A DNA stretch of 21,657 nucleotides, taken from the NCBI GenBank assembly GCA_001931875.2, contig MSJH02000739.1:1-21657 (forward strand), given 5' to 3'. The notes beneath the pieces were generated by a model. It saw nothing but the letters and a program-made list of their open reading frames with translations. It searched no databases and was not told the origin of the DNA. This document shows, in pieces, positions 1-9,822 of the stretch. Every line of letters begins with the position of its first letter. Positions within the stretch are counted from its first letter, which is position 1. A program made the position numbers and the translations under genes. This DNA comes from Byssochlamys sp. IMV 00236. Lineage: Eukaryota > Ascomycota > Eurotiomycetes > Eurotiales > Thermoascaceae.

Positions 1-200
1 AAAACCTTGTATGATTGCCATCCCACATGGAACAAGCGACTATATTGGCTTTGCAGTAAAGGAGCAAGACGATTAGATATCAGCTAGTCATTACCTAAGT
101 AAAGACGACGATGTAGGAAAGTAGTAGAGCTGTATACTAGAAAGATCGACCAATTCATTCAAAAATTCAGTATATACCCAGCATTTATGCTTTATTTTAA
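1..200. other. Left edge, probable upstream part of transposon relic
   Basis: No complete gene is visible. On the plus strand, frame 1 is open from the window edge to a TAG at 85-87 and gives a Trp- and Arg-rich peptide. This could be the degraded middle of the transposase whose C-terminal half follows, but it is in a different frame from that half and I cannot match it to a motif. The stretch from about 88 to 200 has stops in the frame used downstream and shows nothing else recognisable. Confidence 0.3.
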
Positions 201-1088
201 AAATTATTATTAGAGCACGAACGCGTCTTTAAGTGGGCCAGAGCCTACCAAATACAGATTTTCACCAATATGGAAACCAACAGCTATATTGAGAGTTGGC
301 ATAACCAATTGAAGACGAATTACTTGTAAATAAAAAGAAAAAGAAGGCTGGATCGATTAATCTTTATCCTGGTTGATGATGTTTATGCCGATTTTATGCA
401 CAATACTGCAAGGATGGCTGCTAACATCGGACGTATGAGCTCAGAGGCTAGAGAGGCAAGAAAGAGAATGATTGCAACAGAAGAAATCAATGAGCTGTCA
501 TTAGAAGATATGGTGCAGAAAGTGTATATCGAAGAAGAGGTGTGCTATATTGTCAAGTCTTTCACGACGGAAGTTGTATACGATATATTAACTGAACAAG
601 GAATGATGACTGTATGCAATTGTATAGACTTTCAATGAAATAAGCGTGCCTGTAAGCATATGTATTTGGTTTATCGCTTCGATAAAGCTGTGTGGTTTAC
701 AGCCAAGGTAGATTGTCACGATTGTAATAAGAGAAGTGCTACAGTATACTTACGACATTACCTAGAAATTGTCTCTAGCTTGAGGGTTCATACGATGGAT
801 GAGACAGCACTTATCCAAAATACTGTAGAGAATGATAATAGTGAAGTAGTTACTGATAGCTCTGATGTGCTTCAATCAGAAGTACCATCTGATGCTGGAG
901 ATAGAACGGATGAGGTGTTGACAAACATCACGAATGTATGCAGACAAGCTTTAGAAAGTCGTATACATTTAACTTCTGAAAATAAGGACAGACTGTCACA
1001 AATATATAATGAACTAAGACAGTTGTTATCAGTAAATGAAGAGATGCAGCTTCCACCAAATATAATTATGCAAACACAAAGAATATAA
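201..1088 (+). pseudogene. Decayed MULE-type transposase C-terminal half with SWIM zinc finger
   Basis: One plus-strand frame (codons starting at multiples of 3) runs from 201 to 1088 and is interrupted only by TAA at 327-329 and TGA at 636-638. Before the first stop it reads NMETNSYIESWHNQLKTNYL, typical of the end of the DDE catalytic region in Mutator-like element (MULE) transposases. Next comes RRLDRLIFILVDDV, and then CNC..CKH around 613-660, which fits the SWIM zinc finger CxCx(n)CxH. The TGA lies between the two Cys pairs. The last ~110 residues are polar and acidic with no known domain. The N-terminal half, including the first catalytic Asp residues, is missing or lies outside the window, and no terminal inverted repeat was found. 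A functional transposase is very unlikely. Family assignment is from motif recognition only. Confidence 0.75.
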
Positions 1089-1746
1089 AGCATAAAATAA
1101 AAAAATTCTTATTTCACACTCCAAATTTTAAAGTTCAGAAAGGGAGGCAAAAATAAGGGCATGCGCTTCGGACCCTTACATCATCATTTCGGTGGTGATC
1201 TTGGTGTATCCGGGAATCGCTTGGCCAAAAGGTCCTCTAGTAGTGAATAGTTTTTAACAGGGCTCTCTTTTCAATTGATTATAAAAATTATGATATAGAA
1301 TGATTTCTTATGATAAAGAGCTCTTTTAAGTCGTTTTCTCGTCAAACAGCATGCGTACATTCAATAAAATTTATCAATTCATTGTTTTTAGGGTTGTAGA
1401 ATTGAGTTATGTTACACTGAACAATGCTAATTAATTACACCATTTCCAGAAAGAGGTGCCGCGCTGACTTATCGTTTTTTTCGTACAAATTGTATTATAA
1501 AAGCTACAAAAATATGACTTTACATTCTGCAAAGACTGTATCCCCTTCTCTATCTCTCTAAAAGCTTACCTGAGATTGAATATAACGCTCAATTGTATTG
1601 AAACCCTTCTTCAATTGAAATCCATAACAAGACTATCTCTGTGTATCGTTCTTATTCTCACAATATTTATCCGCATTACTTTACTTCTTTTGTCTACTCT
1701 CTCTTTTTTCATTCTATAAAGAAGAAAAAAAAAAAAGCAAACCTGA
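1089..1746. other. Intergenic region between transposon relic and LEA-like gene
   Basis: AT-rich sequence with pyrimidine-rich stretches (for example 1680-1720) and no supported reading frame. Around 1160-1245 lies a locally GC-richer patch with an imperfect hairpin (ATCATCA / TGGTGAT arms near 1180-1199). It may be the edge of the transposon, but no matching inverted copy is inside the window. The right part probably holds upstream regulatory DNA of the gene starting at 1931. Confidence 0.4.
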
Positions 1747-1873
1747 TAACGTCATTTTCAATTGGTCGTTTGTCGATGATACGACGAAGAAATGTGTAAG
1801 ATTTACGTCAGTCTGCTCTAAGCGGAACACGAAATGATCTCATAGTGTCATTACGCGTTTTGAAAGTATAAAA
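1747..1873 (+). promoter_or_regulatory. Promoter of LEA-like gene with CRE/ATF-type sites and TATA box
   Basis: TAACGTCA at 1747-1754 and TTACGTCA at 1803-1810 match the CRE/ATF-type bZIP consensus (T[T/G]ACGTCA). An inverted CCAAT box (ATTGG) lies at 1762-1766. A TATA-like TATAAAAA begins near 1867, about 60 bp before the ATG at 1931. Two CRE-like sites 56 bp apart upstream of a stress-type protein suggest control by an Atf1/Sko1-like bZIP factor, which is inference. The motifs themselves are seen directly. Confidence 0.5.
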
Positions 1874-1930
1874 ATGCTTGCTTGATTTCGACTGAATTGA
1901 GACCTTGTTTAATTTTATTTTTATATAAAC

Positions 1931-2539
1931 ATGTCTAGTTTCATCTTTAGAAAATCCCTCTTACAATCTCGTCAAGTCGTTCGTGCTCCAACTCTCAAGC
2001 GCACCTATGCTACACATCCCGAACAAAACAGAGCTTCCAACAGCAACGGTGTTTATCTCGCTTTAGCTGCTGCTGGTGGTGTCGCCTATTATCTTTACAG
2101 TAGGTCTGGTAAGGCCAAAGATAACAAGGTTGAAGTTGTTCAAGACAAGGTGAACCAAGTCAAGGAAAAATATCAAGAAACCAAGGACGAGGCCATGCAA
2201 GCTGCTTATGGTGCAAAGGACAGATATGAACAAGCCAAGCACGATGCTAAAGAAAAGTATGACGATATGAAGGATGGTGCTATGCAGGCTGCCTATGGAG
2301 CAAAGGATAGATATGATCAAGCAAAGCATGATGTAAAGGAAACCGTCGGCAGTAAAGCTGATGAAGCCAAGTCAAAGTACGAACAGTCCAAGGATGATGC
2401 TATGCAGAAGGCTGGTGAAGTAAAGAAGGAAGGTGAAAAGCGCCTTGGTGATGCCAAGGAAAAGGGTCAAGAACTGCAAGAAAAGACTGGTGAAAAGGTT
2501 AAAGAAACTGGTGAAAGCATCAAGCAAAACGCCAAGTAA
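1931..2539 (+). CDS. Mitochondrial LEA-like repeat protein (stress-protection type)
   Basis: Intronless gene of 202 residues. Residues 1-28 are rich in Arg, Ser and hydrophobics without acidic residues (MSSFIFRKSLLQSRQVVR...), as in mitochondrial presequences. About residues 40-58 (GVYLALAAAGGVAYYLYSR) form one probable membrane segment. The rest is highly charged Lys/Asp/Glu/Ala/Gln sequence with heptad- or 11-mer-like spacing, like group-3 LEA and apolipoprotein-like amphipathic helices. A 29-residue unit starting AMQAAYGAKDRY occurs twice in tandem, and a third shorter relative (DDAMQKAGEVKKEG) follows. The likely role is membrane or protein protection under desiccation, heat or oxidative stress, anchored in a mitochondrial membrane; this rests on composition, not on a named ortholog. 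The start is the first ATG after the TATA region. AATAAA follows at 2574-2579. Confidence 0.75.
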   Translation: MSSFIFRKSLLQSRQVVRAPTLKRTYATHPEQNRASNSNGVYLALAAAGGVAYYLYSRSGKAKDNKVEVVQDKVNQVKEKYQETKDEAMQAAYGAKDRYEQAKHDAKEKYDDMKDGAMQAAYGAKDRYDQAKHDVKETVGSKADEAKSKYEQSKDDAMQKAGEVKKEGEKRLGDAKEKGQELQEKTGEKVKETGESIKQNAK

Positions 2540-2573
2540 TTGCTGTAATATATGTAATTTTATTTAATGTGTA

Positions 2574-2579
2574 AATAAA
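2574..2579 (+). terminator. Poly(A) signal AATAAA of LEA-like gene
   Basis: Canonical AATAAA 35 bp after the stop codon at 2537-2539, within a T-rich 3' region. Confidence 0.6.
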
Positions 2580-3005
2580 TTGAGCCTTTGTGATCGAGCA
2601 TAAAAAGACGCATTCTATTTGTTTTAGCTACTATGAGTTGACTTTTCCCCTTCCTTTTAATGTGTATATTACGCAAACGAGAGTAAGATGTACAAATGAC
2701 ATGAGTACATTATAGACTCCATACATTAGGCTGTCTTCTCTTTCTTTTCTTAAGGACAAGTAACTATTGTTATATTATGTTTGATTACAGTAAATGATGC
2801 CAATAGTCATTCTTTGACCTACAATGTCAAAGGATTAATTGAAGAGTTTCCTTTAACCATATTTTTACTTTTTGAAAACTATGAAAATATATTGTGTATC
2901 TAGTATTCTTTTTTTTTTTTTACACAAAAACAGCTCACATTTACAATTGCAACAAAACAGAAAAGAAACAGACACATTTTATTTAAATACGAGCAGGATA
3001 TGCTT
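2580..3005. other. Convergent 3' intergenic region
   Basis: Lies between the 3' ends of the plus-strand LEA-like gene and the minus-strand SDHB gene. A minus-strand AATAAA (TTTATT on the plus strand at 2978-2983) sits 23 bp beyond the SDHB stop and is its probable poly(A) signal. A T tract occurs near 2909-2921. No coding sequence is supported. Confidence 0.55.
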
Positions 3006-4039
3006 CTACTCTGTTGCCATAAGCATTTTAATTCGTTGGATAGCCTTTCCTGGCTGGAGTCCCTTTGGACAAGTCTTTGAACAATTCAAGATAGTATGAC
3101 ATCGATACAACGACATCTTATCTTGCAATCTTTCTCTGCGCTCTTTACCATATTGATCACGACTATCAACCATCCAGCGGTAGGAATGCAGCAAGACAGC
3201 CGGACCGAGGTATTCTTCTTGGTTCCACCAATAAGATGGACAGGAAGTAGAACAGCAAGCGCACAGGATGCATTCATACAAACCATTCAACTTGTCTCTA
3301 TCTTCAATCGATTGTAAGTTTTCTCTGTCAGGGGGAGGAGATGTCCTTTGCTTTAAATAAGGCTCAATGCTTTTATATTGCTTATAAAAATGCGTCAAGT
3401 CAGGTACAAGGTCTTTGATAATGTTCACTAGAAGCCGTGGTTAAGTTTCTTATTCTATATATATAAAAACAACTTACTGTGAGGTAAAGGATAAATTTTA
3501 AGTGGCTTTGATATGTCAGGATCGATTCTAGCAATACAGGCAAGTGTATTTATACCACCAATGTTCATGGCACATGAGCCACAGATACCTTCACGACAGG
3601 AGCGACGAAAGGTCAAGGTAGAATCTTGTTCATTCTTGATTTTGATAAGAGCGTCAAGTACCATGGGACCGCATGCATTCAAATCCACTTTGAACGTCTT
3701 GAGTATAGGTTTTTCGGTAGGTCGATCGGGGTTCTATTGATACGCGCGTACGATTAGTCTATCAAACTTGATACAAGACGTGATTTATACCCATCGATAC
3801 ACTTCAAAAGACTTGTATTTAGGTGTTTTCTTTTGTGGTTCATAAGGTGGAGGTGATGGATTAGCGATAGCAGCTGGGTTGCTTGCTGTTTTTAAGCTGC
3901 GCATAAAACACTTTGAAGAATCAGCATGAATTTTTGTTTTTTTTTTTTAAGAGTGTGCTTGTAAACTTACAACACTTGTTGTAGCATAAAGGGAAGGAAC
4001 CTTTGATTTGGAGAAGCTTTTTAATGAAAGAAAAGACAT
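3006..4039 (-). CDS. SDHB: Succinate dehydrogenase iron-sulfur subunit, mitochondrial
   Basis: Complex II subunit that passes electrons from the flavoprotein subunit to ubiquinone at the inner mitochondrial membrane. Minus-strand exons 4039-3971, 3910-3791, 3733-3478 and 3427-3006 give 288 residues, the usual fungal length. The 2Fe-2S ligands are visible in [10 protein letters not shown] (C109, C114, C117) with C129. The C-terminal ferredoxin domain has [13 protein letters not shown] (C201, C204, C207, C211) and [14 protein letters not shown] (C258, C264, C268) for the 4Fe-4S and 3Fe-4S clusters. The Arg/Lys/Ser-rich N-terminus fits a presequence. Residues P212 and H259, at positions where carboxamide-fungicide resistance changes arise in other fungi, are the sensitive-type Pro and His. 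Intron 1 uses a CAAAG acceptor; the only alternative start would be the ATG at about residue 26. The ATG is just 60 bp downstream of the kinase gene's stop codon. Confidence 0.96.
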
Positions 4040-4099
4040 GGGTCACAACAAACAAAAAAAGGAAAGAAAAGAAAGAAAAAATGTTTTTTGTTTTTTTAT
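4040..4099 (-). promoter_or_regulatory. SDHB: 60-bp spacer between kinase stop and SDHB start
   Basis: On the minus strand the kinase stop TAA (4102-4100) is followed by overlapping AATAAA-like sequence, then a pyrimidine-rich leader, then GACCC and the SDHB ATG at 4039. The SDHB promoter must therefore overlap the kinase 3' exons, unless the two genes share a transcript. No TATA box is seen in the spacer. Confidence 0.45.
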
Positions 4100-7000
4100 T
4101 TATTTATCTAATAGGAAACTTCTGATTACATCACTCAAGACAGCAAAGTTTACAGGCTTTGAAATATAAGTAGAAAATCCACACTGTAAACATTTATCCG
4201 CCACGTCGCTCATCACATTAGCTGATAATGCTATAATTGGAATAGGCTCTTCGTCCTTTTTCAAATGCTGTTTTTCCCATTCTCTTATTTCCTTTGCTGT
4301 CTCGTACCCATCTAAAAAGTGTTACACATAACGTCAAAAGCACGTCAAAAGGCTTACCTTTCACAGGCATAAATAAATCACAGAGGATGAGATCGTAATG
4401 GCTCTTGGGGTGCTTTAAAAATAAGTCTATGCATTCTTGTCCATGTACAGCGATATCAACATTTAGACCCACTCTTGTCAAATATCTTGTCAGCACTTTT
4501 TGATTCACCAAGTTATCTTTAAAATCGTTAGACTCACATAGTGTTCTCTTTATGATATTTTATGATTTACCTTCAACAAGCAACACCTTGTATCCTTTAC
4601 TTCCCACATCATCATTCATACGTTTGAATATTTCTTTCTGAGTAGCGGCTCGTTTATAAGGTGTATCAGGTGTTGATATGTTGCTTGTAATGGTGAGTGT
4701 TGTGGATGTACCAGACGTCGTTGTGTTTGAATTGGATTGCCTCATCTCATTCTGTTGCCTGACGCCAAAATACCACTGCAGCTTTGATCGCTTCAAGGGC
4801 TTGAATACAAAACCACACTTTTTCGGAATGACCTCGTCCTCTCTACCTTTGGCACTCTCTGTAATTTGAGATCTTTGTATTGGTGTGGTAACGACAAGTG
4901 CATTCGCCTGTTGCTGGTTTAACGATCCACAGATAGCCTTCGTCAGTAGCAGTATTTGCTGTTCTGAAGCCAAGTTGATCATGATATAGTCATAGGGAGG
5001 TGTGCCCGGGTCAGTTAGTTTTTCCATTGCTTCTATCTGACTGGAGGCCATGTCAATCTGGTAATGATGATCTTTACTTCCGTCCGGTCGAGAGACGATG
5101 TTGCTTAGAATCGAGCTGACATGCTTCATCATCGACTGCCCTGACAGCTTCCATTGTGAGACAATGAGCGCACGTAAGGGTGAGGCAATGGTTGGTGTGC
5201 GAGGAGGCAAGATGATGACGTTCTTGGGAGAGTTTAGACTAGAGCCTGTTCCAATAGTTGGAATACGGAGCTCAGATGATACCTTATCAGGCTTGATCAC
5301 AGGAGTCATTAGTTCCTGTTTGGAAGGCGATGCTTTCATGATAGCCTCTGCTACGGGCTTGTTAGAACTACTTGCAGCAGCAGCAGCAGCAGCAGCAATA
5401 GGATTTCGGATGGGTGGAGGCTTAAGTTGCATAGCTGACGTCTTGGACATGAGCACATCCTGTAAAATCTCTGCCGGATTAGAGACAGGCGATTCTGATA
5501 ATTGACTGTGCTTCTTGGAATGCGCCATGGGCGAGGGTATAAACCGGCTACTGTCATCATTCACAAGCTGTTTTGTATTGATAAATGTCACAGGAGAGTC
5601 ATCGTTCTCTTGGGGGTGTTTTAGCATAGCTGCGGTGCCGTATCCATGCGTTCTAAAGAAAGGATCATAGTTCGTTTCGTTGTTTGGCGTGTGCGGTTGT
5701 GGTCTCGTCTTGGAGGTTGGGATCTTGAATTTGACAGTAAAGTAAAAGACAGAACCTTTACCCTTTTCGCTCTTACAGCTCATCTTACCACCATGTAGCT
5801 CAATAAGCTGTCTTGAAATGACGAGGCCAAGACCACTGCCTCCATGTTTGCGTGTGCTCTGCATTGTATTTAGTAAATTTTATATATCTATATGACAATA
5901 GTAAACTTACAGAACTATCCACTTGTGAAAATGGTTTAAACATGACTGATTCATCATCAGCATCAAATCCAGTGCCTGTATCTATCACTTCAAATAGCAG
6001 ACTAAGTTCATTCTCTTCTCTATTCCATTCATCCACAGCGCATCTAGTATACACTTCTCCTTCTGTAGTAAACTTGATGGCATTCTTTTTGCCAAAAAGA
6101 AAGTTAATAAAGAACAAACAACTGACAAGGGAAAAAACTTACGCCAATTAAATTTAAAAGAACCTGTCTTAATCGAACTCGATCACCCACAATAACATCA
6201 GGTATATCATCATCTATCCAGAAGCTAAGCTCTAGATTTTTCTGAATAGCCAGTGTTGACATAAGTTCATTCGCGTCTTCGATCATGGTCACCAAACTGA
6301 ATGGCTCCCATTCTAATTTCATCATGCCTGCTTCAACCTTACTAAGATCCAAGATATCATTGATCACTACCAAGAGCGATTCGGCAGACTGTTGAATCGT
6401 ATGCACATAATCCGTTTGTTCTGCGGTCAATTCTGTGTCGAGCAAAAAGTTGAGCATACCAGTGATACCAATCAAGGGGGTTCTGATCTCATGTGACATG
6501 TTGGATAAGAATCTTGTTTTACTTTCTGTTGATCTCTGTGCTGCATCATGAGCCTCCTTTAATTTTTGTTCTAAAAGTTTATGATCATTGATATCCGTAC
6601 TGTTTTTTCATTAGTAAAAATACACATGGTTTAAAGTAAACTTACCAAGTACCGAACCAGCGGACGTCTCCCGTGTCCAGCTCGTCTACAGAGACGCATT
6701 TCACCAAAAACCATCGATACTCTTCTTTGTAACTCAATAGTCTAATCTCTGTTTGCCACATGATACCAGCCTTGCTCTGTTGTAGCGTAGGTAAGTCGGG
6801 TAACTGCAATTTTGCTCTGTCTTCGGGATGAACACAAGACATGAAACCGAGACCCATGGTCTGATCAAATGATTTACCAGAGTAACTGTTCCATTTGCCA
6901 TTTGTATATGTTAATCCAGCGCCCGGAGAGAAGGTAAAGACGATCTGTGGGATGGCTTCTGCCAAAAGTCTATATTTACGTTCATTGCTTTCAATCTCCA

Positions 7001-9689
7001 TCTGACGCATATTGCTCTCCTTGGCCAGATGCTGATCATGAACGTCTGTGCTGTAGTTGTGTTAGTAACACGTGGTATGCTATATTAAACAGAATTATAC
7101 CATGTGCCGAACCAATGAATGATCTTTCCCTTCATATCTCTTAAAGGAACAATTCGCCAAAGAAAGCAGCGATAGACACCATCAAATCGCCTCAGTCTGT
7201 ACTCGCCAGCGAACCCATTTCCTTGTTCAAAAGCGACTTCCCATGCCTTTCTACATTCGGGCTGATCATCAGGGTGCATATGAGAAAGCCATCTAGGACC
7301 CAAATGATCTTTTAATGAATCGCCCGTATACTGCAACATTCGGTTATTCACCCATGTTACTTGACCAGAGATGGGGGAACAAGTACTAATATAAAGAGTC
7401 AATAAAGCATAAAAAAAGACAAGTAAAAAAAAAACAACTTACAACACATGAATGGGTATTCCATCAATAATCAACCGTAGCAAGCTTGACTTGGGAGCCA
7501 CAAAGAACTTGTCGAGAGATTCCTTGGTGTTTTTTGAACTGTGATAATGAAATCCATCATCTTCATAGTATCTGTAAGCGTATTTCTTATGTCGTTTTGA
7601 TCGCCTTCTTCTTCTTGCTCTCTTGCTGTGATGTGAAAGTCGTTTGGCATGTTTTACTTCGACAGAGGATGAAAGGTAATCTGTGTCTGTTTTTGATATA
7701 ATTCGATCTTCCTCATCTGTAGATGGTGTATTGTTATTACTTGCAGCAGCGCCATCCATAACGATATTGTTTGACAAACAGGGCGGAGTCCTTTCTCTGG
7801 AAAGTTTATTACTACTACTACTAGAGTGATGCTTGATACAGCTTTTATCACTGCACAGTGTGTGAGGCGGTATAGAAGCCGAAATAGGCAAGCCAGTGGT
7901 AGGCGAAATGGCGCCCCAACCTTCAATCACGGCTGCGGAGGAAGGCGATAGAGCCTTTTTATCATCAAACTCCATGTCCATCGGTATCTCGTTCATCGGC
8001 GTCAGCTTCTGCTCGGTGACTGTTTCAAGTGAACTACGAGTAAAATTAGACATAGAGCCTAGATGGTCAGGTCTCTTTTCAAGCGTAGGCGTCACATTGG
8101 CCAAGTCTATCAAACTCTGTTCATCGTCATCATCTTCGTCTTCTTCATCATCTTCTCGATTCGTCGAAGTCGCAGAGGAGCGTCGTGGCGGTTCGTTGGA
8201 GTCGGCGCTTTGGGGATTACCATCATTTGATGAGTATCTTCTATAGATCTCGTCTTGTTTTTTCATATGATAGTTTTGTAACGCGTTGGTCAAGCTGGCA
8301 GCTATGAACGGAGCCAGAGAAGTAAGACTAGCCAAGAGAACCTGAGGATAAGGCACGATGGGTGCTAGGAACGATAAAATACCGATGGGTGATGGATTCA
8401 TGTGATGCTTTGCTGAAGGAACTTGTGATTGAATGACGTCTAACGGATGAAATAAGGGAACATGAACAATGGAGTGTACATTTGAAATAGGAGGAGGGAA
8501 AGGCACTGAAGATTTGTCGTAGCCAGTTTCTGGCGATACAGGATTGAAGGCATCGTCATCTATATCAGGAGGCGATTGAAAAAATGGATTGACTTCCGAA
8601 TCCATAATGGCGGGAGAAGGGGCAGGAGACTGTGACCAAGGAGAAGGCTGTTGCTGCTCGTATTCGTCATAATCTTGAAGAAATGTGCTAGAGCTAGCCA
8701 TGCTATTTGACGTCATGTCGTCATCGTCTACGTCTACGCAGCTTGAGCCATCGACAAGGATCTCATCCTTGTGTGATAGGCAAGGGGTGGTGATGACAGG
8801 TAAGGACCAGGCGGACCTTCGTCTAGTGACTGGGTAAGGGCTGCCTTTTTCGCCCTTTTGGTCAAGTAGAGCCTTTTTGAACAAGTCAATGTTACATTCA
8901 TCACTTCCATATTTTTTTCTTATAGATGAGGATGACTTTCGGCGATATTCTCTTGATAAGACAACAACAGTGTTTCGTTTTAATATTTTTTGTACACTTG
9001 GATTGTTGATGAGTGGTTCAGGTTCAGATTCAAATGGTTGTAATCTTTCAAAGCACCAAGGGACATGATGAGGGCCTGTTTCGTGAACACGATGACTGTG
9101 CAAAAAGTAATCAAACGCTGTCTCGTCATCCTTATTGTCTTCTGCACTTGATTCTGTAGTTCCACTTTCTGATTCCTGACTGATGGATCCTGTTTTGTTG
9201 TAGACTGCTTTTAAGCCCCAAGGACCTGAGTAAGGGTCGTTTGAGTCTTGAGGAACACTCAAGGCCACACGGGTAGCGTGAAACGAAGTACCTTTTGATG
9301 ATATATGGACATTAAATTAGTGACAAGTCATTTATTATTTTCTTTATTATGATTGTTACTAGAGAATATATTAACAAGAGTAGACCACCAAGCATGGATA
9401 TCGATTTCAGTAGTTAGCTGCAAGGATGTCTGATATAGGTTAGGTGCTTCAAATGATATTATTTTACTATTGATTGACATTGGTTTATTCGTATTAAAGA
9501 AGGAATCATAGTTATATGGTTGTTGCTGCTGCTGCTGTTGTTGTTGTAGCTGTCTTCTCTGTAATAATTTCTGGCCAGAATATAACTGTGCATGATATTT
9601 TGATGTAGCAGAATCTCTGGTGCTTTCATTGCTATTAAATATGTGTTATTTGGTCACCTTTCACAGTGATTGTAATATTACCTTGACAT
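4100..9689 (-). CDS. Hybrid sensor histidine kinase with two PAS domains and a receiver
   Basis: Two-component sensor kinase expected to autophosphorylate on His, relay to its own receiver Asp, then to an HPt protein. Exons on the minus strand: 9689-9682, 9631-9360, 9291-7443, 7385-7101, 7050-6646, 6599-6143, 6084-5911, 5858-4571, 4516-4358, 4311-4100; 1702 residues. Approximate domains: low-complexity N-terminus with poly-Gln; residues 94-690 mostly disordered, with a hydrophobic stretch (~395-431), acidic run (~473-484) and basic run (~642-663); PAS_3-type domains ~696-810 and ~825-945, each ending WFGTCTD; HisKA with MSHEIRTPL (His976); HATPase with N-box LLNLIGNAIKF, DTGTGF, and GGSGLGL (~1085-1190); a degenerate receiver-like segment ~1376-1515; C-terminal receiver ~1574-1700 with VLLVEDN, phospho-acceptor CDLFMP (D1626) and ISKP. 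Catalytic motifs look intact. The 8-nt first exon is the least certain part. Its ligand or stimulus cannot be told from sequence. Confidence 0.92.
5374..5397. repeat. GCA/TGC triplet repeat coding poly-Ala in kinase linker
   Basis: Eight perfect GCA units on the plus strand, read on the minus strand as eight Ala codons in the linker between the kinase core and the receiver-like segment. The length is likely to vary between strains. Confidence 0.85.
9522..9550. repeat. Interrupted TTG/CTG triplet repeat coding poly-Gln in kinase N-terminus
   Basis: Mixed GTT/GCT triplets on the plus strand are read on the minus strand as CAA/CAG codons, giving a run of nine Gln just after QLQ near residue 35 of the kinase. 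Mixed codons suggest an older, more stable repeat than a pure CAG tract. Confidence 0.75.
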
Positions 9690-9788
9690 TATAATTAATT
9701 TTTTTATATATTTTCTGTATTCTATAAAGTATATTTATTGCTGTGTAGACTGTATTTCTATAATAACGATTTCCCTTTCAGCTGTTAC

Positions 9789-9822
9789 TGTGTGTGTGTG
9801 TGTGTGTATGTGTGTATGTGTG
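9789..9822. repeat. TG dinucleotide microsatellite
   Basis: About 17 TG units with two TA interruptions, 100 bp upstream of the kinase start codon on the minus strand. It can form Z-DNA in principle; no function is shown. Confidence 0.85.

Noticed and set aside
2063..2329. 88-codon minus-strand open frame antisense to the LEA-like gene
   Set aside because: It is a mirror of the biased Lys/Ala/Gln codons of the real gene and yields a hydrophobic low-complexity peptide without motif.
4678..5505. Plus-strand open frames antisense to the kinase linker
   Set aside because: They lie opposite a well-supported coding exon and have no motif; the poly-Ala they contain comes from the same triplet repeat.
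9789..9822. TG repeat as a telomere-like or CRISPR-like array
   Set aside because: It is a simple dinucleotide microsatellite without spacers or telomeric unit.
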